Below are positions 16,567 to 27,800 of a stretch of DNA of 64,000 bases, one piece after another. Source of the stretch: Jatrophihabitans sp. (GTDB taxonomy: Bacteria > Actinomycetota > Actinomycetes > Mycobacteriales > Jatrophihabitantaceae); NCBI GenBank assembly GCA_036399055.1, contig DASWNX010000036.1, forward strand, positions 62,001 through 126,000, in the 5' to 3' direction. The notes below the pieces were generated by a model. The model was not told where the DNA came from, ran no database searches, and was given only the letters and a program-made list of their open reading frames with translations. Position 1 is the stretch's first letter. The number at the start of each line of letters is the position of its first letter. The translations under genes and the position numbers were made by a program.

Positions 16567-18360
16567 TTAGCGGGGGGCCGGGACACGGAGTCTGCGCCCG
16601 ATGAGGGGCTGCTCGGCAGCCCAGTGCTTGGCTTCGGCTCCGAGGTTGAACTCATCACGGGAGAGCCGCTTCTTGATGAACAGGGTCAAGCCGTCATAGA
16701 CCAGGTCGCCGATCGGGTCAGGCGCCTCGGTCTTGGCCCACTTGAGGGTCTTGAGGACCTTGGGGAACGTCGCGTTGAACCAGCGGTTCTCCGGGTTGGC
16801 CAGGCCGAACGCCGGCGGGATGAAGTCGGCTGCCTTGAGTTCGGCCATGATCGCCTGGGACGCCAGGTGGGGCGGGGTGCTGCCGGCGGCCACCGCCCGG
16901 CACTGCAGGCTGACGTTTCGCATCAACCGGCGTGCCGGCTCGTAGTTGGGCAGCGAGCCGTTCGGGGCCAGCGTCTCCAGGTGCGCCAGGTCCTTGGTGT
17001 CGTGAGAGTCCAGGAACCTCGCGTAGGCCCGGTTGATCTCGAAGGTGGCCAGCACCTGGCCGGCCGACCAGACCCGGAACCACGCGTCCCACAGGTTGTA
17101 GTCGCTGAACGAGGTGTAAGCGTTGGCGACCAGGTCGTCGTTGAAGTCCAGTTGGCTCTGCTCCAGGTGCTGGACGTACTCGAAACGGGCCGGGTCGAAG
17201 TCGTCGTCACGCAGCGCGTCGAGCAGCCGGAAGCCGAGAGCGTTGATGATCTCGAAGGTGTTGGACAGGCCGCGGGAGAACAGCGCGTCGACGAAGCCGG
17301 CGGCGTGCGAGGTCATGCACCAGCGGTAGCCGACGGTCTGCTTGGAGGAGTACTGCAAGCGTCCGGTGGACACCCAGTCGCGCACCGGCTTGGCCTTGGC
17401 GAACTGCGCGCGGATGTCGGGGAACCGGTCGATGAAGGACTGGAACTCCTCGGTGGGGCTGCAGTCGGGCTTGGGGTGGATCCGCGGGTCCAGGTTCAGT
17501 CCGACGCTGATCAGCGGGTTGGTGGCCCGGGCGTGGTTGTTGAACGGGATCACCCAGGCCCAGCCGCCCTTGAACAGGTGGTGCAGGGTTCCCTCGCTCC
17601 AGTTGGTCGGGTTGCCGTGCGCGTTGGGCGGGACGGTGTCCTCGTACGGGGTCACGTTGACCATGTGGGTGAACATGGAGCGGGAATGGTGGCGCAGCCG
17701 GGTCGGCTCCTCGCGCAGCCCGAACTTGGCGGCGATCGGCGATCGGAAGCCGGAAGCGTCGATCACGTACCGGGCCCGCCACTGCTTGCCGGTGCTGTCG
17801 CTGACCGTGACTCCGGCCTCGTCGATGTCGACGTCCTCGATCCGGACGTGCTGGCGGATGTGCGCGCCGTGCTTGACGGCCACCTGCAGCATCCACGCGT
17901 CGATGTCCTGGCGGAAGAAGTGGTTCTCGGTGTGGGTGATCTTCGGGATGGGGAACTCGTGGCACTCCTCGAAGCGCTGCGGTTGGCCCTCGCGGTGGTA
18001 CAGGAAACCGAAGTTGCGCTTGACGCCCGAGGAGGAGTTGATGCGCTCCTGGACGTTGTCGAAGGTCGTCAGGTACTTGAGCTCGGGGATGTTGTAACGC
18101 TCGGCCACCAACCGCATCAGCATCGAGGTGTAGGGAATGGTCGACTCGCCGATGGCAAAGCGCGGATGTGACCCGGCGTCGAGGACGAGGACCTCCGCTC
18201 CGCCTTCGGCGAGCACGGCGGCCATGGCTGATCCGGCTAGGCCTGAGCCCAGCACGATGACGTCGATCTCGGGCCGGGGCCCGGCTGCTGCGGTCGTGCT
18301 CGGCGCGCTTTCGGTGCTCTCGGCGCGCTCGGTGCTCTCGGTGCTCTCGTGCTCGCTCAT
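16567..18360 (-). CDS. Flavin-dependent halogenase (CmlS-like clade), first of three
   Basis: 597 residues from the ATG at 18360 (GGAG 6 bp upstream). After a Ser/Thr/Glu-rich leader (1-30) come GSGLAGS (38-44), GESTIPYT (71-78), the likely catalytic Lys114 (SGVKRNFGF), VIDASGFRSPIA (199-210) and a complete WAWVIP motif (267-272), the hallmark of flavin halogenases. It has every feature needed for HOCl formation and delivery to an electron-rich or activated carbon. The gene starts 52 bp after PKS2 and precedes two paralogues. The best known relatives by motif are CmlS-type and enediyne SgcC3-type enzymes, whose substrates are carrier-tethered; the actual substrate here is inferred to be a PKS-bound intermediate or released aldehyde. 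Confidence 0.9.
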   Translation of the reverse strand: MSEHESTESTERAESTESAPSTTAAAGPRPEIDVIVLGSGLAGSAMAAVLAEGGAEVLVLDAGSHPRFAIGESTIPYTSMLMRLVAERYNIPELKYLTTFDNVQERINSSSGVKRNFGFLYHREGQPQRFEECHEFPIPKITHTENHFFRQDIDAWMLQVAVKHGAHIRQHVRIEDVDIDEAGVTVSDSTGKQWRARYVIDASGFRSPIAAKFGLREEPTRLRHHSRSMFTHMVNVTPYEDTVPPNAHGNPTNWSEGTLHHLFKGGWAWVIPFNNHARATNPLISVGLNLDPRIHPKPDCSPTEEFQSFIDRFPDIRAQFAKAKPVRDWVSTGRLQYSSKQTVGYRWCMTSHAAGFVDALFSRGLSNTFEIINALGFRLLDALRDDDFDPARFEYVQHLEQSQLDFNDDLVANAYTSFSDYNLWDAWFRVWSAGQVLATFEINRAYARFLDSHDTKDLAHLETLAPNGSLPNYEPARRLMRNVSLQCRAVAAGSTPPHLASQAIMAELKAADFIPPAFGLANPENRWFNATFPKVLKTLKWAKTEAPDPIGDLVYDGLTLFIKKRLSRDEFNLGAEAKHWAAEQPLIGRRLRVPAPR

Positions 18361-18424
18361 GAAGGGCTCCACTCTGATTTCTCGACTCGAATGTCGAGGG
18401 GGATGTTCGGATTGGTCGTGGCCA

Positions 18425-21400
18425 TCAGAGGCTCAGATAGCCGGTGGCGAGGAAATAGTCGAAATAGCGGTCCAGCAACGTTCGGTCCAGCGGCGGGCAG
18501 CTGACACCGGTGCCGGCCAGCGCGGCTGCTGTTCGGCCGGTGTCGTAGTCGACGGCCCGTTCGCCGCCGACGATCAGCTCTTGCACGGTGGGCATCACCG
18601 AGTGCAGGTCATTCGCCTCCACACCCTGGGTGTCGAGCAGCCGTTCCCACCACTCGGCAGCCGGGATGGACTCGACCTTCCATCCCCGGTCACGGATGGT
18701 CTCGATCAGTTCCTCGAACGGCATGTGCACCGGGTTGACCAGGTGATAGGCCTGCCCAGCCGGCTCGTTCCCGGACCGCCCCTGCCCGGCGGCGATCGAC
18801 ACCAGCGAGCGGGCCACGTAGTCGACCGGAGTCATCTCGATGCTGATGTCCAGGTCCGGCGCCACCCCCAACTGGATACAGCTCTTGATCACCCGACAGG
18901 TGAAGTGCGTGGTCAGCGCCGCACCGGTCGTGGAATCCCCCAGCACCCGGCCAAGCCGGTACACCGACGCCGGGATGCCGCGCTCGGCGGCTTGACGCAC
19001 GACATGCTCGGCGGCCCACTTGGTCTGCACATATCCGGTGATCAGCCGCCCGGCAGTCAGGATGTCCTCATCCTCGCTGACGTGATCCCTGCCTTCGACC
19101 GGCATCCCCCATATTCCGTAGGTCGAGACATGGTGCATCGGAACGCCCGACTCGGCGCAGAGCCGGAGCAGCTCGATGGTGCCGTTGACATTGGCCGGCG
19201 CCAGCTGCTCATAGGTGTGGGCGAAGTTCACCCAGGCCCCGTTGTGCACGACAGAATCGACCTCAGCCAGCAACTTCTCGCGAACGCCCGCCGCCAGCCC
19301 CAGGCCGGCCGCCGCCAAGTCGCCCGCGACGATCCGGATCCGGTTGACATCGAGTTCCTCGACGCTGAAGTAGTTGCCGGCGTTGGCCAGGATGCGCTCC
19401 ATCGCCGCTTCGTCGTCCACCGTGCGCACCAGGCAGTCGACGACTCGCTCGCTGTCCTGGGCCAGTAGCTCACGCAAGAGGTAAGCGCCGACGAACCCGG
19501 TCGCGCCGGTGAGCAGCACTCGCCGGCCAAGGCCGGCACGGGCCGGCGCGGCCAGCTCGATGTCGGCAGGCAACTGGCTTCGCGCACTGAGGTTCTCGGC
19601 CAGCTCGGCAGTGTCGCCAGACTCGGTGGCACTCCCGCCCGACCCGGAGTCATCGACCATGGACAGCAGGAACTCCGCCCACTCACCGAGTGTGCTGCGT
19701 TCGAAGAAGGCGGCCGGTGTGACGCTGAGCCCCAACTGGCGGCGGCAGCCCCCGGTCACCTCCATGACCATCACAGAGTCCAGGCCCAGGGCGAAGACGT
19801 CGGTGTCGGCGCTGATCGAACTCGGCGCGACGCCGAGCACCCCGGCGGCGATCGCGCCCACCAGCTCGGTCATGGCCGCCAGCTGCGCATCGCGCCCACC
19901 CTCCTGGCCGGCCGCCAACACCGCCGCCAGCCCGCTGGAGGCGCCCTCGTCGATGACCTCGTCCACGACGATGTCGGCGAGAATCGGCCGTGGTCCGCGG
20001 GCCTCCATCACCGGCCGGTAACGCGACCAGTCAGCGGCGCAGACGATCTGATGCGACCTGCCGGAGGCCACCGCCTCCCCGAGCAGGTTCAGGCATTGAT
20101 CGGCGGCCAGCTCTCGCAATCCGACGGACTCGAGGAAGTCCAGCACGTCCTGCCCGAACAGGCTGGAGGGCAACTGCCAGGGTCCCCATGCCACGGCGGT
20201 GACCGGTAGCCCCTCGGCCGCCCGGGTGTCGGCCAAGGCGTCGAGGAAGGCGTTGCCGGCTGCGTAGCTGGCCAGGTGTTGCGATCCCCAGCTCGAGGCG
20301 ATCGAAGAGAACAGCACGAACAGGTCCAGGTCCAGGCCACGGGTGGCCTCGTGCAGTGCCCAGGCGCCAAGCACCTTGGGCGCCCAGACCCGCCGGTAGG
20401 TCTGCTCGTCGGCATCGACCACGAACTGGGGTTCAGACACCCCGGCCGCGTGGATCACCCCGCGCAACGGCAGCAGCGGATCAGCAGCCAGTCGCCCGAC
20501 GAGCTTGGCGGTGGCGGCCTCGTCGGTGACGTCCACCGCTTCGATCACCACGTCGACACCCTGCGCCCGCAGCCGGCGCACCGTGACCCAGCGGTCAGCG
20601 GCCGCCTCGGCGCTGAACTCCTGCGGCTCAGGGTTCCGGCTGGTCAGCACCAGTCGGGACACCCCCCGATGTGAACACCATTCGGTCAGCGCCAGGCCGA
20701 TGCCACCGAGGCCTCCGGTGATCAGCACCGTTCCCGCGGCGCTGAGCAGCGGACGGCCCTTCGGGACCGAGACGGCTTCGGCCGCCCTGACCCGAGCGCC
20801 GAATCGACGCTGGCCACGCTGGGCCTGCTGATCGTCGGTCGCGCTGCTCAACAGCGCCTGCCCGATCGTCACTGCCGCCTTGGCACAGCTGGCAGCGTCG
20901 CTGAGGTCGACCTCGGGGTCGATGTCGACCAGGCCGCCCCAGTTCGCGAAATGCTCCACGGCCAGCACCCGGCCCAGCCCCCACAGCGGGGCGCCGGCGG
21001 GGCCGGTGATCCGCTGCTGCTCGTCGGTCCGGACCGCGCCGTGGGTGACGATGCTCAACCGGGACCGCGACTCGTCCTGCCGGGACAGGCAACGCATCAC
21101 CAGCAACACCAACTGCTCGAAGGCGAATGCCTGCTCTGCCAGCACGGCCGCGGTGGTGTCGGCGGCGCTCGGCAGCGCGGCGGCGTCGAGCAGGACGATC
21201 CGCCCGCCCACTGGCAGGTCATCGCTGTCAAGCCGCTCGCGCAGTCGATCGGTGCTGATCGGCTCCACCACTGCGCCCTCGTCAGTGAGGGCGTCGGTGA
21301 GAACGCTGGCGAGCACGGCAGGTCCTCCGACCAGCAGCACGTGCCCGGCTGTCACCCCACCTGCCGACGCCGACGGTTGGGCGACCGGTGACAGTTCCTG

Positions 21401-24400
21401 CCAGGCGTGGACGAGCACCAAATCCTGCTTGCGGTACCACGGCGCCCTGAGTGATCCGGCCGGGGCCTGCGCCTTCAGGCCGGTGAGGTGTCCGACCACC
21501 ACCCCTTCTGAGTCCAGCAACCAGCAGTCCAGGCTGCTGGAGTCGGCGCGCCGCTGGAGGGCCAGCGACACCACGGTCTCCAGCGCACCGGCCTTGACCT
21601 GCTCCAGGCTGGTGAACACGCCCGCCCCGGCAGCCTGCTGGCAGGCGCGCAGAACGCTGACCAGCTGGGAGCCTCCGGCGATCTCGTCCTCAGCCGGTTC
21701 CTGCAGAGCGAGCAGTTCGGCATCGGCGTCCCAGCCGCCGGGTGCGCCACTGCTGTCGGGATCCGACACGCTGATGCCCACCGTGGCGACCAGGTGCCAC
21801 TGGGCGTCGGCCGCCGCCTGTTCGACCGAGGCGCTTCTGATCACGATCCGGCGCCGGCTGCCCTCGGACTCCACCGAGGTCTGGATCAGGGCCGGATAGG
21901 CGGCGGCGGCGGCCGGGGCCAGGTGCGACTCGACCTGCTCGAAGTCGATTCGACCACCCACCAGCAATCCTGCGCTGGCGGCCGCCCGGGCCGCGCGGGC
22001 CAGCACCCAACCGAGCTTGTCCTCCTCGGCCAGCGGCGCGTCCAGGCTGTCCTGCCAGGTGGGGGTGGCCGAGTTCAGCCGTTGACCGAGGCCGTCCTCA
22101 CGCGGACCGGCGCCGGCCGGGGTGTCGCTGGGCTTGAACCAGTACCGCTCACGTTCCCAGGGGTAGGTCGGCAGGCTGGCGTGGCGGACGGCGATGTCGG
22201 CGTGCACCGGCGCCCAGTCCAGGCTCAGTCCCCGCAGGCACAGCTCCGCCAGCGAGCCCATCGTCTCGGTCCGGTCATCGGCGCCCCGGCGCAGTGGCGC
22301 GGTCCACAGCTGGCTGTCGACCTGCTCAGCCGACAGGCAGCGCTGGCCCAGTGCGGTGAGCACCGGATGCGGTCCGACCTCGATGAAGATCCCGCAGCCG
22401 TCGGCGTCCAGGGTGCCCATGGCGTCGGCGAAGCGCACCGTGCCGCGGGCCTGTCCGATCCAGTATTCCGTTGTGCCGCAGCGCTCATCCCACCATTGAC
22501 CGGTCACGCTCGAGACCAGCGGTCGTTGTGGCGCCCGCATCTTGATGCCGGCGATCTCGGTGCGGAACTGATCCAGCATGGGGTCCAGCAACGGTGAGTG
22601 GAAAGCATGCGAGACGGTCAGCGGCGCGACCTTGACGCCCGCCGCGGTCAATGCCTGGGCCAGCGTCGAGATCTGCTCCGCTGCGCCTGAGAGAACCAGG
22701 TCCGACGGGCTGTTGACCGCGGCGATGGACACGTTCGCAGGCAGCGCGCCGGCGACCTCGGCCACCCTCGCCTCGCTTGCCGACACCGCCAGCATCGCGC
22801 CGCCGGAGGGCAGCGCCGACATCAGCCGGCCCCGCGCGGCGACCAGGCGAGTGGCATCGGGCAGCGTCAGGACGCCGGCTACCGTGGCAGCCACGATCTC
22901 CCCGATCGAATGGCCGACCAGGGCAGCTGGCCGCAGCCCGACGCTGGTGAGCAGCATCGCCATGGCGTACTCGACGGTGAACAGGGCCGGCTGGGTGTAG
23001 GCGGTGTCATTGACGCGTCCGGTCTCGGCCCCCCAGATCACCTCTGCCAACGGCACGTCCAGGTGCTGATCGAACAACTGAGTGCACTCGCGAGCGGCGT
23101 CGGCGAAAGCGGGGACCGCCAACAGCCCGGCCGCCATCTGCGGGTACTGCGCGCCCTGGCCTGTGAACATCCATGCGCTGCGAAGCTGATGATGAGCAGC
23201 GCGCTCGACGATCCTGACCGCCTTGGTGGCTGTGCCGTCCAGGTAATCGCCGACGGCGGCGTTCAACTCGCCGACGCTGGCGCCGAGGAGCGCCACGCTG
23301 TGGCCCAACCGCGCGCGCCCGCTCTGGCTGGTCCAGCAGAGGTCGGCCACCGGGATGTCGGTGTCTGCCAGCAATGCGCGGTAGCGCTCGGCCAGCTTTC
23401 GCAAGGCGGCGGGGGTCCGCGCCGACAGCAGCAGGGCCTCAGCTCGCTCGGGGAGCTCGGGCCTAGCCTCACGTTCCGGCGCCTCGATCACGATGGTGTG
23501 GGCATTGGTGCCGCTGGCCCCGAAACTGTTGATCGCCGCGATCCGAGGACGCTGCGTCCTGCTCCAGTCCCGCACCGCGGTGGGGATCGTGACCGCGAGC
23601 CGGTCCCAATCCACTTTGGAGTTGCCGGATCTCAGGTGCAGGTTCGGCGGGATCTGGCCGTGCCTCAACGACAACAGCACCTTGGTCAGACCCGCGATGC
23701 CCGCGGCCGGCTCCAGATGGCCGATGTTGCTCTTGACAGAGCCTACGACGACCGGTGAATGCGCCGGCCGGTCGCCGTAGACGGCATTGATGGAACGCAA
23801 CTCGATCGGGTCGCCGAGTGCGGTGCCGGTGCCGTGTGCCTCCACGTAGTCGATGTCCGACGGAGCCAGGCCGGCGTCGAGCAGCGCAGAGCGCATCAAC
23901 TGCTGCTGCGACTCGGGATTGGGCACCGTCATGCCGCTACTGCGGCCGTCGTGATTGACCGAGGTCCCGGCGATCACGCCGTGGATGACCCTGCGTTCGG
24001 CTATGGCGTCACTGAGCCGCTGCAGCGCGATGATGGCTCCGCCCTCACCACGGGCATAGCCGTCCGCCGAGTCGTCGAAGGTCTTGCACCGCCCGTCGGC
24101 GGCCAGGGCCCGGAACTTGCTCATGAGGATGAACCCGTACGGGTCGAGCATCAGGTTCACCCCGCCGACCAGGGCCAGATTGGTCTCACCCAGGCGCAGC
24201 GAGCGGACGGCCTGATGCAGCGCCACCAGTGAGGAGGAGCAGGCGGTGTCCATGACGCAGCTGGGTCCCTGCAGACCCAGGGTGTAGGAGATCCGGCCGG
24301 CGATGAAGCTGGGCTCCCCGATCAGCTGGTAGGCGTCGACATCACGTGGGTCACCCAGACGCTGGCGCATCCGCACGTAGTCGGTGGTGCTGACGCCGAT

Positions 24401-24883
24401 GAACACCCCGGTGGGGCTGTCGGTCAGTTGGTCCGGCGCGATCGCGGCGTCCTCGAGCGCTTCCCAGCACAGCTCCAGCGCCATCCGTTGCTGAGGATCC
24501 ATGCCGATGGCTTCGCGTGGCGAGATGCCGAACACCGCGGGGTCGAATCCGTCGACCTGCTCGAGGAATCCGCCTCGCAGGACGTAGGCGGTGCCAGGGT
24601 GCTCGGGATCGGGATGAAGGTAACCGGTGGTGTCGGCGCGGTCGGTCGGGAACTCCGTGGTCGCGTCGACTCCGTCGCGCAGCAGTGGCCACCACGCCTC
24701 AGGGCTGCTCGCGCCACCGGGCATGCGCAGCGCTCGGCCGACGATCGCGATCGGCTCGGTGACGCGAGCTGGCTTGGCCTGGCGCGCGGTCACCAGCTGC
24801 TCCTGCAGCATGTTGATAGTGCGCAGCGCCTCGATCAGCTGGGCCCTGCCTGCTGAGGTGGGGGGATTGTCCATCATTACCAT
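18425..24883 (-). CDS. Type I PKS module KS-AT-DH(inactive)-KR-ACP-TR
   Basis: 2152 residues. KS about 44-470 with Cys215 (DTACSSSL), His350 and His389. AT about 568-870 with GHSIG (Ser659) and HAFH (759-762), the malonyl-CoA signature. Residues 930-1150 look like a decayed dehydratase: a C-terminal hot-dog-like LDSEGVVVGHLTGLK is visible but no HxxxGxxxxP. KR about 1180-1600 with TGGLGGIG (1388-1395), Ser1525 and Tyr1539. ACP Ser1702 (GLDSVMV). C-terminal thioester reductase 1785-2152 with TGATGFVG (1791-1798) and Tyr1950/Lys1954, which would release the chain as an aldehyde or alcohol using NADPH. The start has AGGAG and overlaps the PKS1 stop by 7 bp. This holds the only intact AT of the cluster. 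Confidence 0.93.
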   Translation of the reverse strand: MVMMDNPPTSAGRAQLIEALRTINMLQEQLVTARQAKPARVTEPIAIVGRALRMPGGASSPEAWWPLLRDGVDATTEFPTDRADTTGYLHPDPEHPGTAYVLRGGFLEQVDGFDPAVFGISPREAIGMDPQQRMALELCWEALEDAAIAPDQLTDSPTGVFIGVSTTDYVRMRQRLGDPRDVDAYQLIGEPSFIAGRISYTLGLQGPSCVMDTACSSSLVALHQAVRSLRLGETNLALVGGVNLMLDPYGFILMSKFRALAADGRCKTFDDSADGYARGEGGAIIALQRLSDAIAERRVIHGVIAGTSVNHDGRSSGMTVPNPESQQQLMRSALLDAGLAPSDIDYVEAHGTGTALGDPIELRSINAVYGDRPAHSPVVVGSVKSNIGHLEPAAGIAGLTKVLLSLRHGQIPPNLHLRSGNSKVDWDRLAVTIPTAVRDWSRTQRPRIAAINSFGASGTNAHTIVIEAPEREARPELPERAEALLLSARTPAALRKLAERYRALLADTDIPVADLCWTSQSGRARLGHSVALLGASVGELNAAVGDYLDGTATKAVRIVERAAHHQLRSAWMFTGQGAQYPQMAAGLLAVPAFADAARECTQLFDQHLDVPLAEVIWGAETGRVNDTAYTQPALFTVEYAMAMLLTSVGLRPAALVGHSIGEIVAATVAGVLTLPDATRLVAARGRLMSALPSGGAMLAVSASEARVAEVAGALPANVSIAAVNSPSDLVLSGAAEQISTLAQALTAAGVKVAPLTVSHAFHSPLLDPMLDQFRTEIAGIKMRAPQRPLVSSVTGQWWDERCGTTEYWIGQARGTVRFADAMGTLDADGCGIFIEVGPHPVLTALGQRCLSAEQVDSQLWTAPLRRGADDRTETMGSLAELCLRGLSLDWAPVHADIAVRHASLPTYPWERERYWFKPSDTPAGAGPREDGLGQRLNSATPTWQDSLDAPLAEEDKLGWVLARAARAAASAGLLVGGRIDFEQVESHLAPAAAAAYPALIQTSVESEGSRRRIVIRSASVEQAAADAQWHLVATVGISVSDPDSSGAPGGWDADAELLALQEPAEDEIAGGSQLVSVLRACQQAAGAGVFTSLEQVKAGALETVVSLALQRRADSSSLDCWLLDSEGVVVGHLTGLKAQAPAGSLRAPWYRKQDLVLVHAWQELSPVAQPSASAGGVTAGHVLLVGGPAVLASVLTDALTDEGAVVEPISTDRLRERLDSDDLPVGGRIVLLDAAALPSAADTTAAVLAEQAFAFEQLVLLVMRCLSRQDESRSRLSIVTHGAVRTDEQQRITGPAGAPLWGLGRVLAVEHFANWGGLVDIDPEVDLSDAASCAKAAVTIGQALLSSATDDQQAQRGQRRFGARVRAAEAVSVPKGRPLLSAAGTVLITGGLGGIGLALTEWCSHRGVSRLVLTSRNPEPQEFSAEAAADRWVTVRRLRAQGVDVVIEAVDVTDEAATAKLVGRLAADPLLPLRGVIHAAGVSEPQFVVDADEQTYRRVWAPKVLGAWALHEATRGLDLDLFVLFSSIASSWGSQHLASYAAGNAFLDALADTRAAEGLPVTAVAWGPWQLPSSLFGQDVLDFLESVGLRELAADQCLNLLGEAVASGRSHQIVCAADWSRYRPVMEARGPRPILADIVVDEVIDEGASSGLAAVLAAGQEGGRDAQLAAMTELVGAIAAGVLGVAPSSISADTDVFALGLDSVMVMEVTGGCRRQLGLSVTPAAFFERSTLGEWAEFLLSMVDDSGSGGSATESGDTAELAENLSARSQLPADIELAAPARAGLGRRVLLTGATGFVGAYLLRELLAQDSERVVDCLVRTVDDEAAMERILANAGNYFSVEELDVNRIRIVAGDLAAAGLGLAAGVREKLLAEVDSVVHNGAWVNFAHTYEQLAPANVNGTIELLRLCAESGVPMHHVSTYGIWGMPVEGRDHVSEDEDILTAGRLITGYVQTKWAAEHVVRQAAERGIPASVYRLGRVLGDSTTGAALTTHFTCRVIKSCIQLGVAPDLDISIEMTPVDYVARSLVSIAAGQGRSGNEPAGQAYHLVNPVHMPFEELIETIRDRGWKVESIPAAEWWERLLDTQGVEANDLHSVMPTVQELIVGGERAVDYDTGRTAAALAGTGVSCPPLDRTLLDRYFDYFLATGYLSL

Positions 24884-27800
24884 GGGGAAGTCTCCTGAAG
24901 CAGATTGCGAGCCGAGGCTGTGGCCTGTGAAAGCAGCGCCAGCAGCTCATCGTCGGTGGCCTCGTCAGCGGTGGTGTCCTCAGCGGCGCCAGCGTCGACG
25001 GCTGGCTGGCCAGGCCAGCCGAACGCAGCCGGCTTGGCGTCGCTGGCCGTCTCAAGGGCGGGCCCGTCTGGATCGGATTCCAGTAGCGCGGTCAGGTGCC
25101 TGGCCACCTTGCGAGGGGTCGGCAGCTCGAAGGTGAGGGTGACCGGCAGTTCGGTGTCGGTGTCGTTCTCCAGCCGGGTCTTCAGCGACACCGCCATGAT
25201 CGAGTCCATCCCGAGGTCGAAGAACCCGTTGTCGGGGTCGACCTCTCGGGCGTTGAGCCCCAACACCGCGGCGGTTGCCGTGAGCACAAGGTCCAGCAAC
25301 CGATCCGAACGTCGGGCCGGGTCCAGCGCACGCAGCTCCTTGAGCACGGCGCTTTGCCTGTCCTCGCCGGCGACGGCGGTGTCCAGCTCGTTCAGCAGCG
25401 CTCGCGGAGCTAGCCGCTGGCAGACGCTGACGTAGCGTTCGACATCGACCACGCCCGCGCTTAGCTCGGTCCCGGCCGGCGCCGACACCGCAAAGTCCAG
25501 CACGTCCAGAACCTGCTGCGGACTGAGCTGCCCGATGCCGCTGTCGGCTTGAAGCACCGAGGCGCCAGCAGCAGCGTGCGGGTGCTCGCGTGGCAGCAGG
25601 GACAGCACCCGCGCGGCGTGGCGCAGTGCCGGGTGCTGCCACAGCACGGCGCGCTCGCGGGCTCGGCGTGCGCCGGACTCCGCTGCCCCGAGCGCTCCCC
25701 AGTCACCGGCGGCGTCGGTGAGCAACAGCACCAGAGCAGGCACGCCGGCGGGTGTGCCGCCTGAGTTCGCTGCCGCTGCGACGGCCGGCGCATCGAGGCC
25801 GAGCCGGCCGATCGCGGCGGCCAGCAACTCCCCCGCGGCATGGTCATCGTGCTCGGTGGGCTCGCAGTCGCGCACCATGACCGGCGGGTCCTGGTGCTCG
25901 GCGCAGTACACCAGGCCACCCAACGTGCCGGCGGCTGCCGACTCGCCAAGCCGGTCCAGCCAGCTGCCCTCGTCGGCGAACTGCTCGACGGCCAGGGTGC
26001 TGTCGGCCAGCTCGCCGGTGGTCGCCGACTCGTCCAGATGCACCAGCGCGCCAGCGGCGCCCTTGTCAGCCAACCAGCGCAGGACCGGTCGCACCGTTGA
26101 CATGTCCGGGCCGTGCACGGCGAAGCGCAGGTCGGGGTCGAAGTCCTGCCGCTTCGGGTCGGGAGCGTCGAGTTGGCGGCGAATGCGGCGGACGTGGCAG
26201 CGAGCGCCGTCCAGGTGCAACTGGTCGCCGGCCTGCTCGCTGAGCAGGGCAGTGGCCACCGTCGCCGCGTCGGCTGTCGCGATGGGCTCGGCCAGGTCGA
26301 TCAACCGGCCCCAGCGTCGGGAGAGCTCGGTGGCCAGCACCGCTCCGACTGCCCACGCCGCGGCCTGTTCCGGGCGTGGCGCGGTCTCCGGGTCGATCGG
26401 GTGCGCTGCCCGAGTAAGCAGGTGCGCCGTGCCGAGCGAGCCGGGAAAGCGCTGCACTGCCTGACCGAAACGGATCGTCAGCAGTTCTGCGTCGGCGCGC
26501 TCGGCGACCATCAGCACCGCGTTGACGGCGCCTTCGGCGGCCGCGGCGGCCAGCGCCGAGGTCCAGTGCGCCGGATCAGGATCAGGTATGCCGGCGAGCT
26601 GGACTTGCTGGCCGCGAGATTCCAGCTGAGCAGCCAAGCCTTGGGCCAGCGGCGCCTGCGGGTCGGCGAAGATCAGCCAGCGGCCGCCGGCCGCGCGTGT
26701 CGATGCCGCGAGCTCGACCGGTCGCCACTCGTGGCTGAACAGCAATCGCCGCACCGGGTCCAGCCGGTCATCCAGCCGGTCATCCAGCCGGTCCGACCCG
26801 GCGACGCCTGCCTCCTGACCGTCCTCGCCCGGCGTGCCCGTCGAAACCACCGACGGCGCGACCTGGTCCACGGCGCTGGAGGTGAACCAGAAGTCGCGCC
26901 GTTGCCACGGATAGGCTGGCAGCCAGATCCGGCGGCCGGTCTCGGCTATGGCCCCGCGCCAGCTGGTCGGGTATCCGGCTATGAAGCTGTGCGCCTGCAA
27001 CCACAGCCAGCCAGCTGTCGCGACGCAGGACGGCACGACATCGATGACCACGCTGCCGTCCCGATCCTCGCCCGGCGCCGCCTGCTCGGCTTGGAGATCC
27101 TCAGCCTGGCTGGCGTGCAGTGCTCGCTCGACAGCGACGCCGAGGGAGATCTCACCCCGCGCCCAGGCCGCGGCCTGCGCGCCCACTCCCTCTCCGATCG
27201 CGAAGGACTGTCGCAGGCCAAGCCGCCGCCAGATCGACAACCAGCCGACCTGAGCGCGCAACGTCGCCACTCGTCGCCGCTGGGTGCTGGACAGGTTCGA
27301 GAGCAGCTTGCGGGTGAGGCTGTCGATCTCGGCGGCCGCCTCGTTGCCGGCCAGCCGCAGTTCGTCAGGCAGGTACGCCCAACCCGCTTGCAAGTAGGCC
27401 TCGGCGCCGAACTGGTAGCAGATGCCGGACGGTTCGGTGACAGCCCGGCCACCTAGGACGACATCGGGGTTCGGACGGTCAGCGGCGATGTCCAGCAGGG
27501 CCTGCCGGGCGCCTGCCGAGTTCTCGGCCAGGACCACGGCCCGGTGGCGGTAAGTGCTGCGACGCCGCGCCAGCGTGTAGGCCAGATCCTCCAGGGAGGC
27601 GCCCTCCGCGAGCACCGTGACGAGCTGCGCGGCGTGTTGCCGCAGCGCGGCCGGACTGTCGGCAGACAGCACCAGGACGGCCTCGGAGTCAGCGCTGGTG
27701 GGCAGGCCGGTCACCGCTGATGGGACCGGTGACTGGCCGAGGACGACGTGGGCGTTGCTGCCGGTGAAGCCGAACGCGCTGATTCCGGCGAACCGTTCTT

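Noticed and set aside
21550..22100. Functional dehydratase in PKS2
   Set aside because: The region keeps a hot-dog-like C-terminal part but no HxxxGxxxxP or catalytic Asp could be found.
22910..23758. Several long plus-strand frames opposite the two PKS genes
   Set aside because: All are shadows of the PKS coding strand, which has complete KS, AT, KR and TR motifs.
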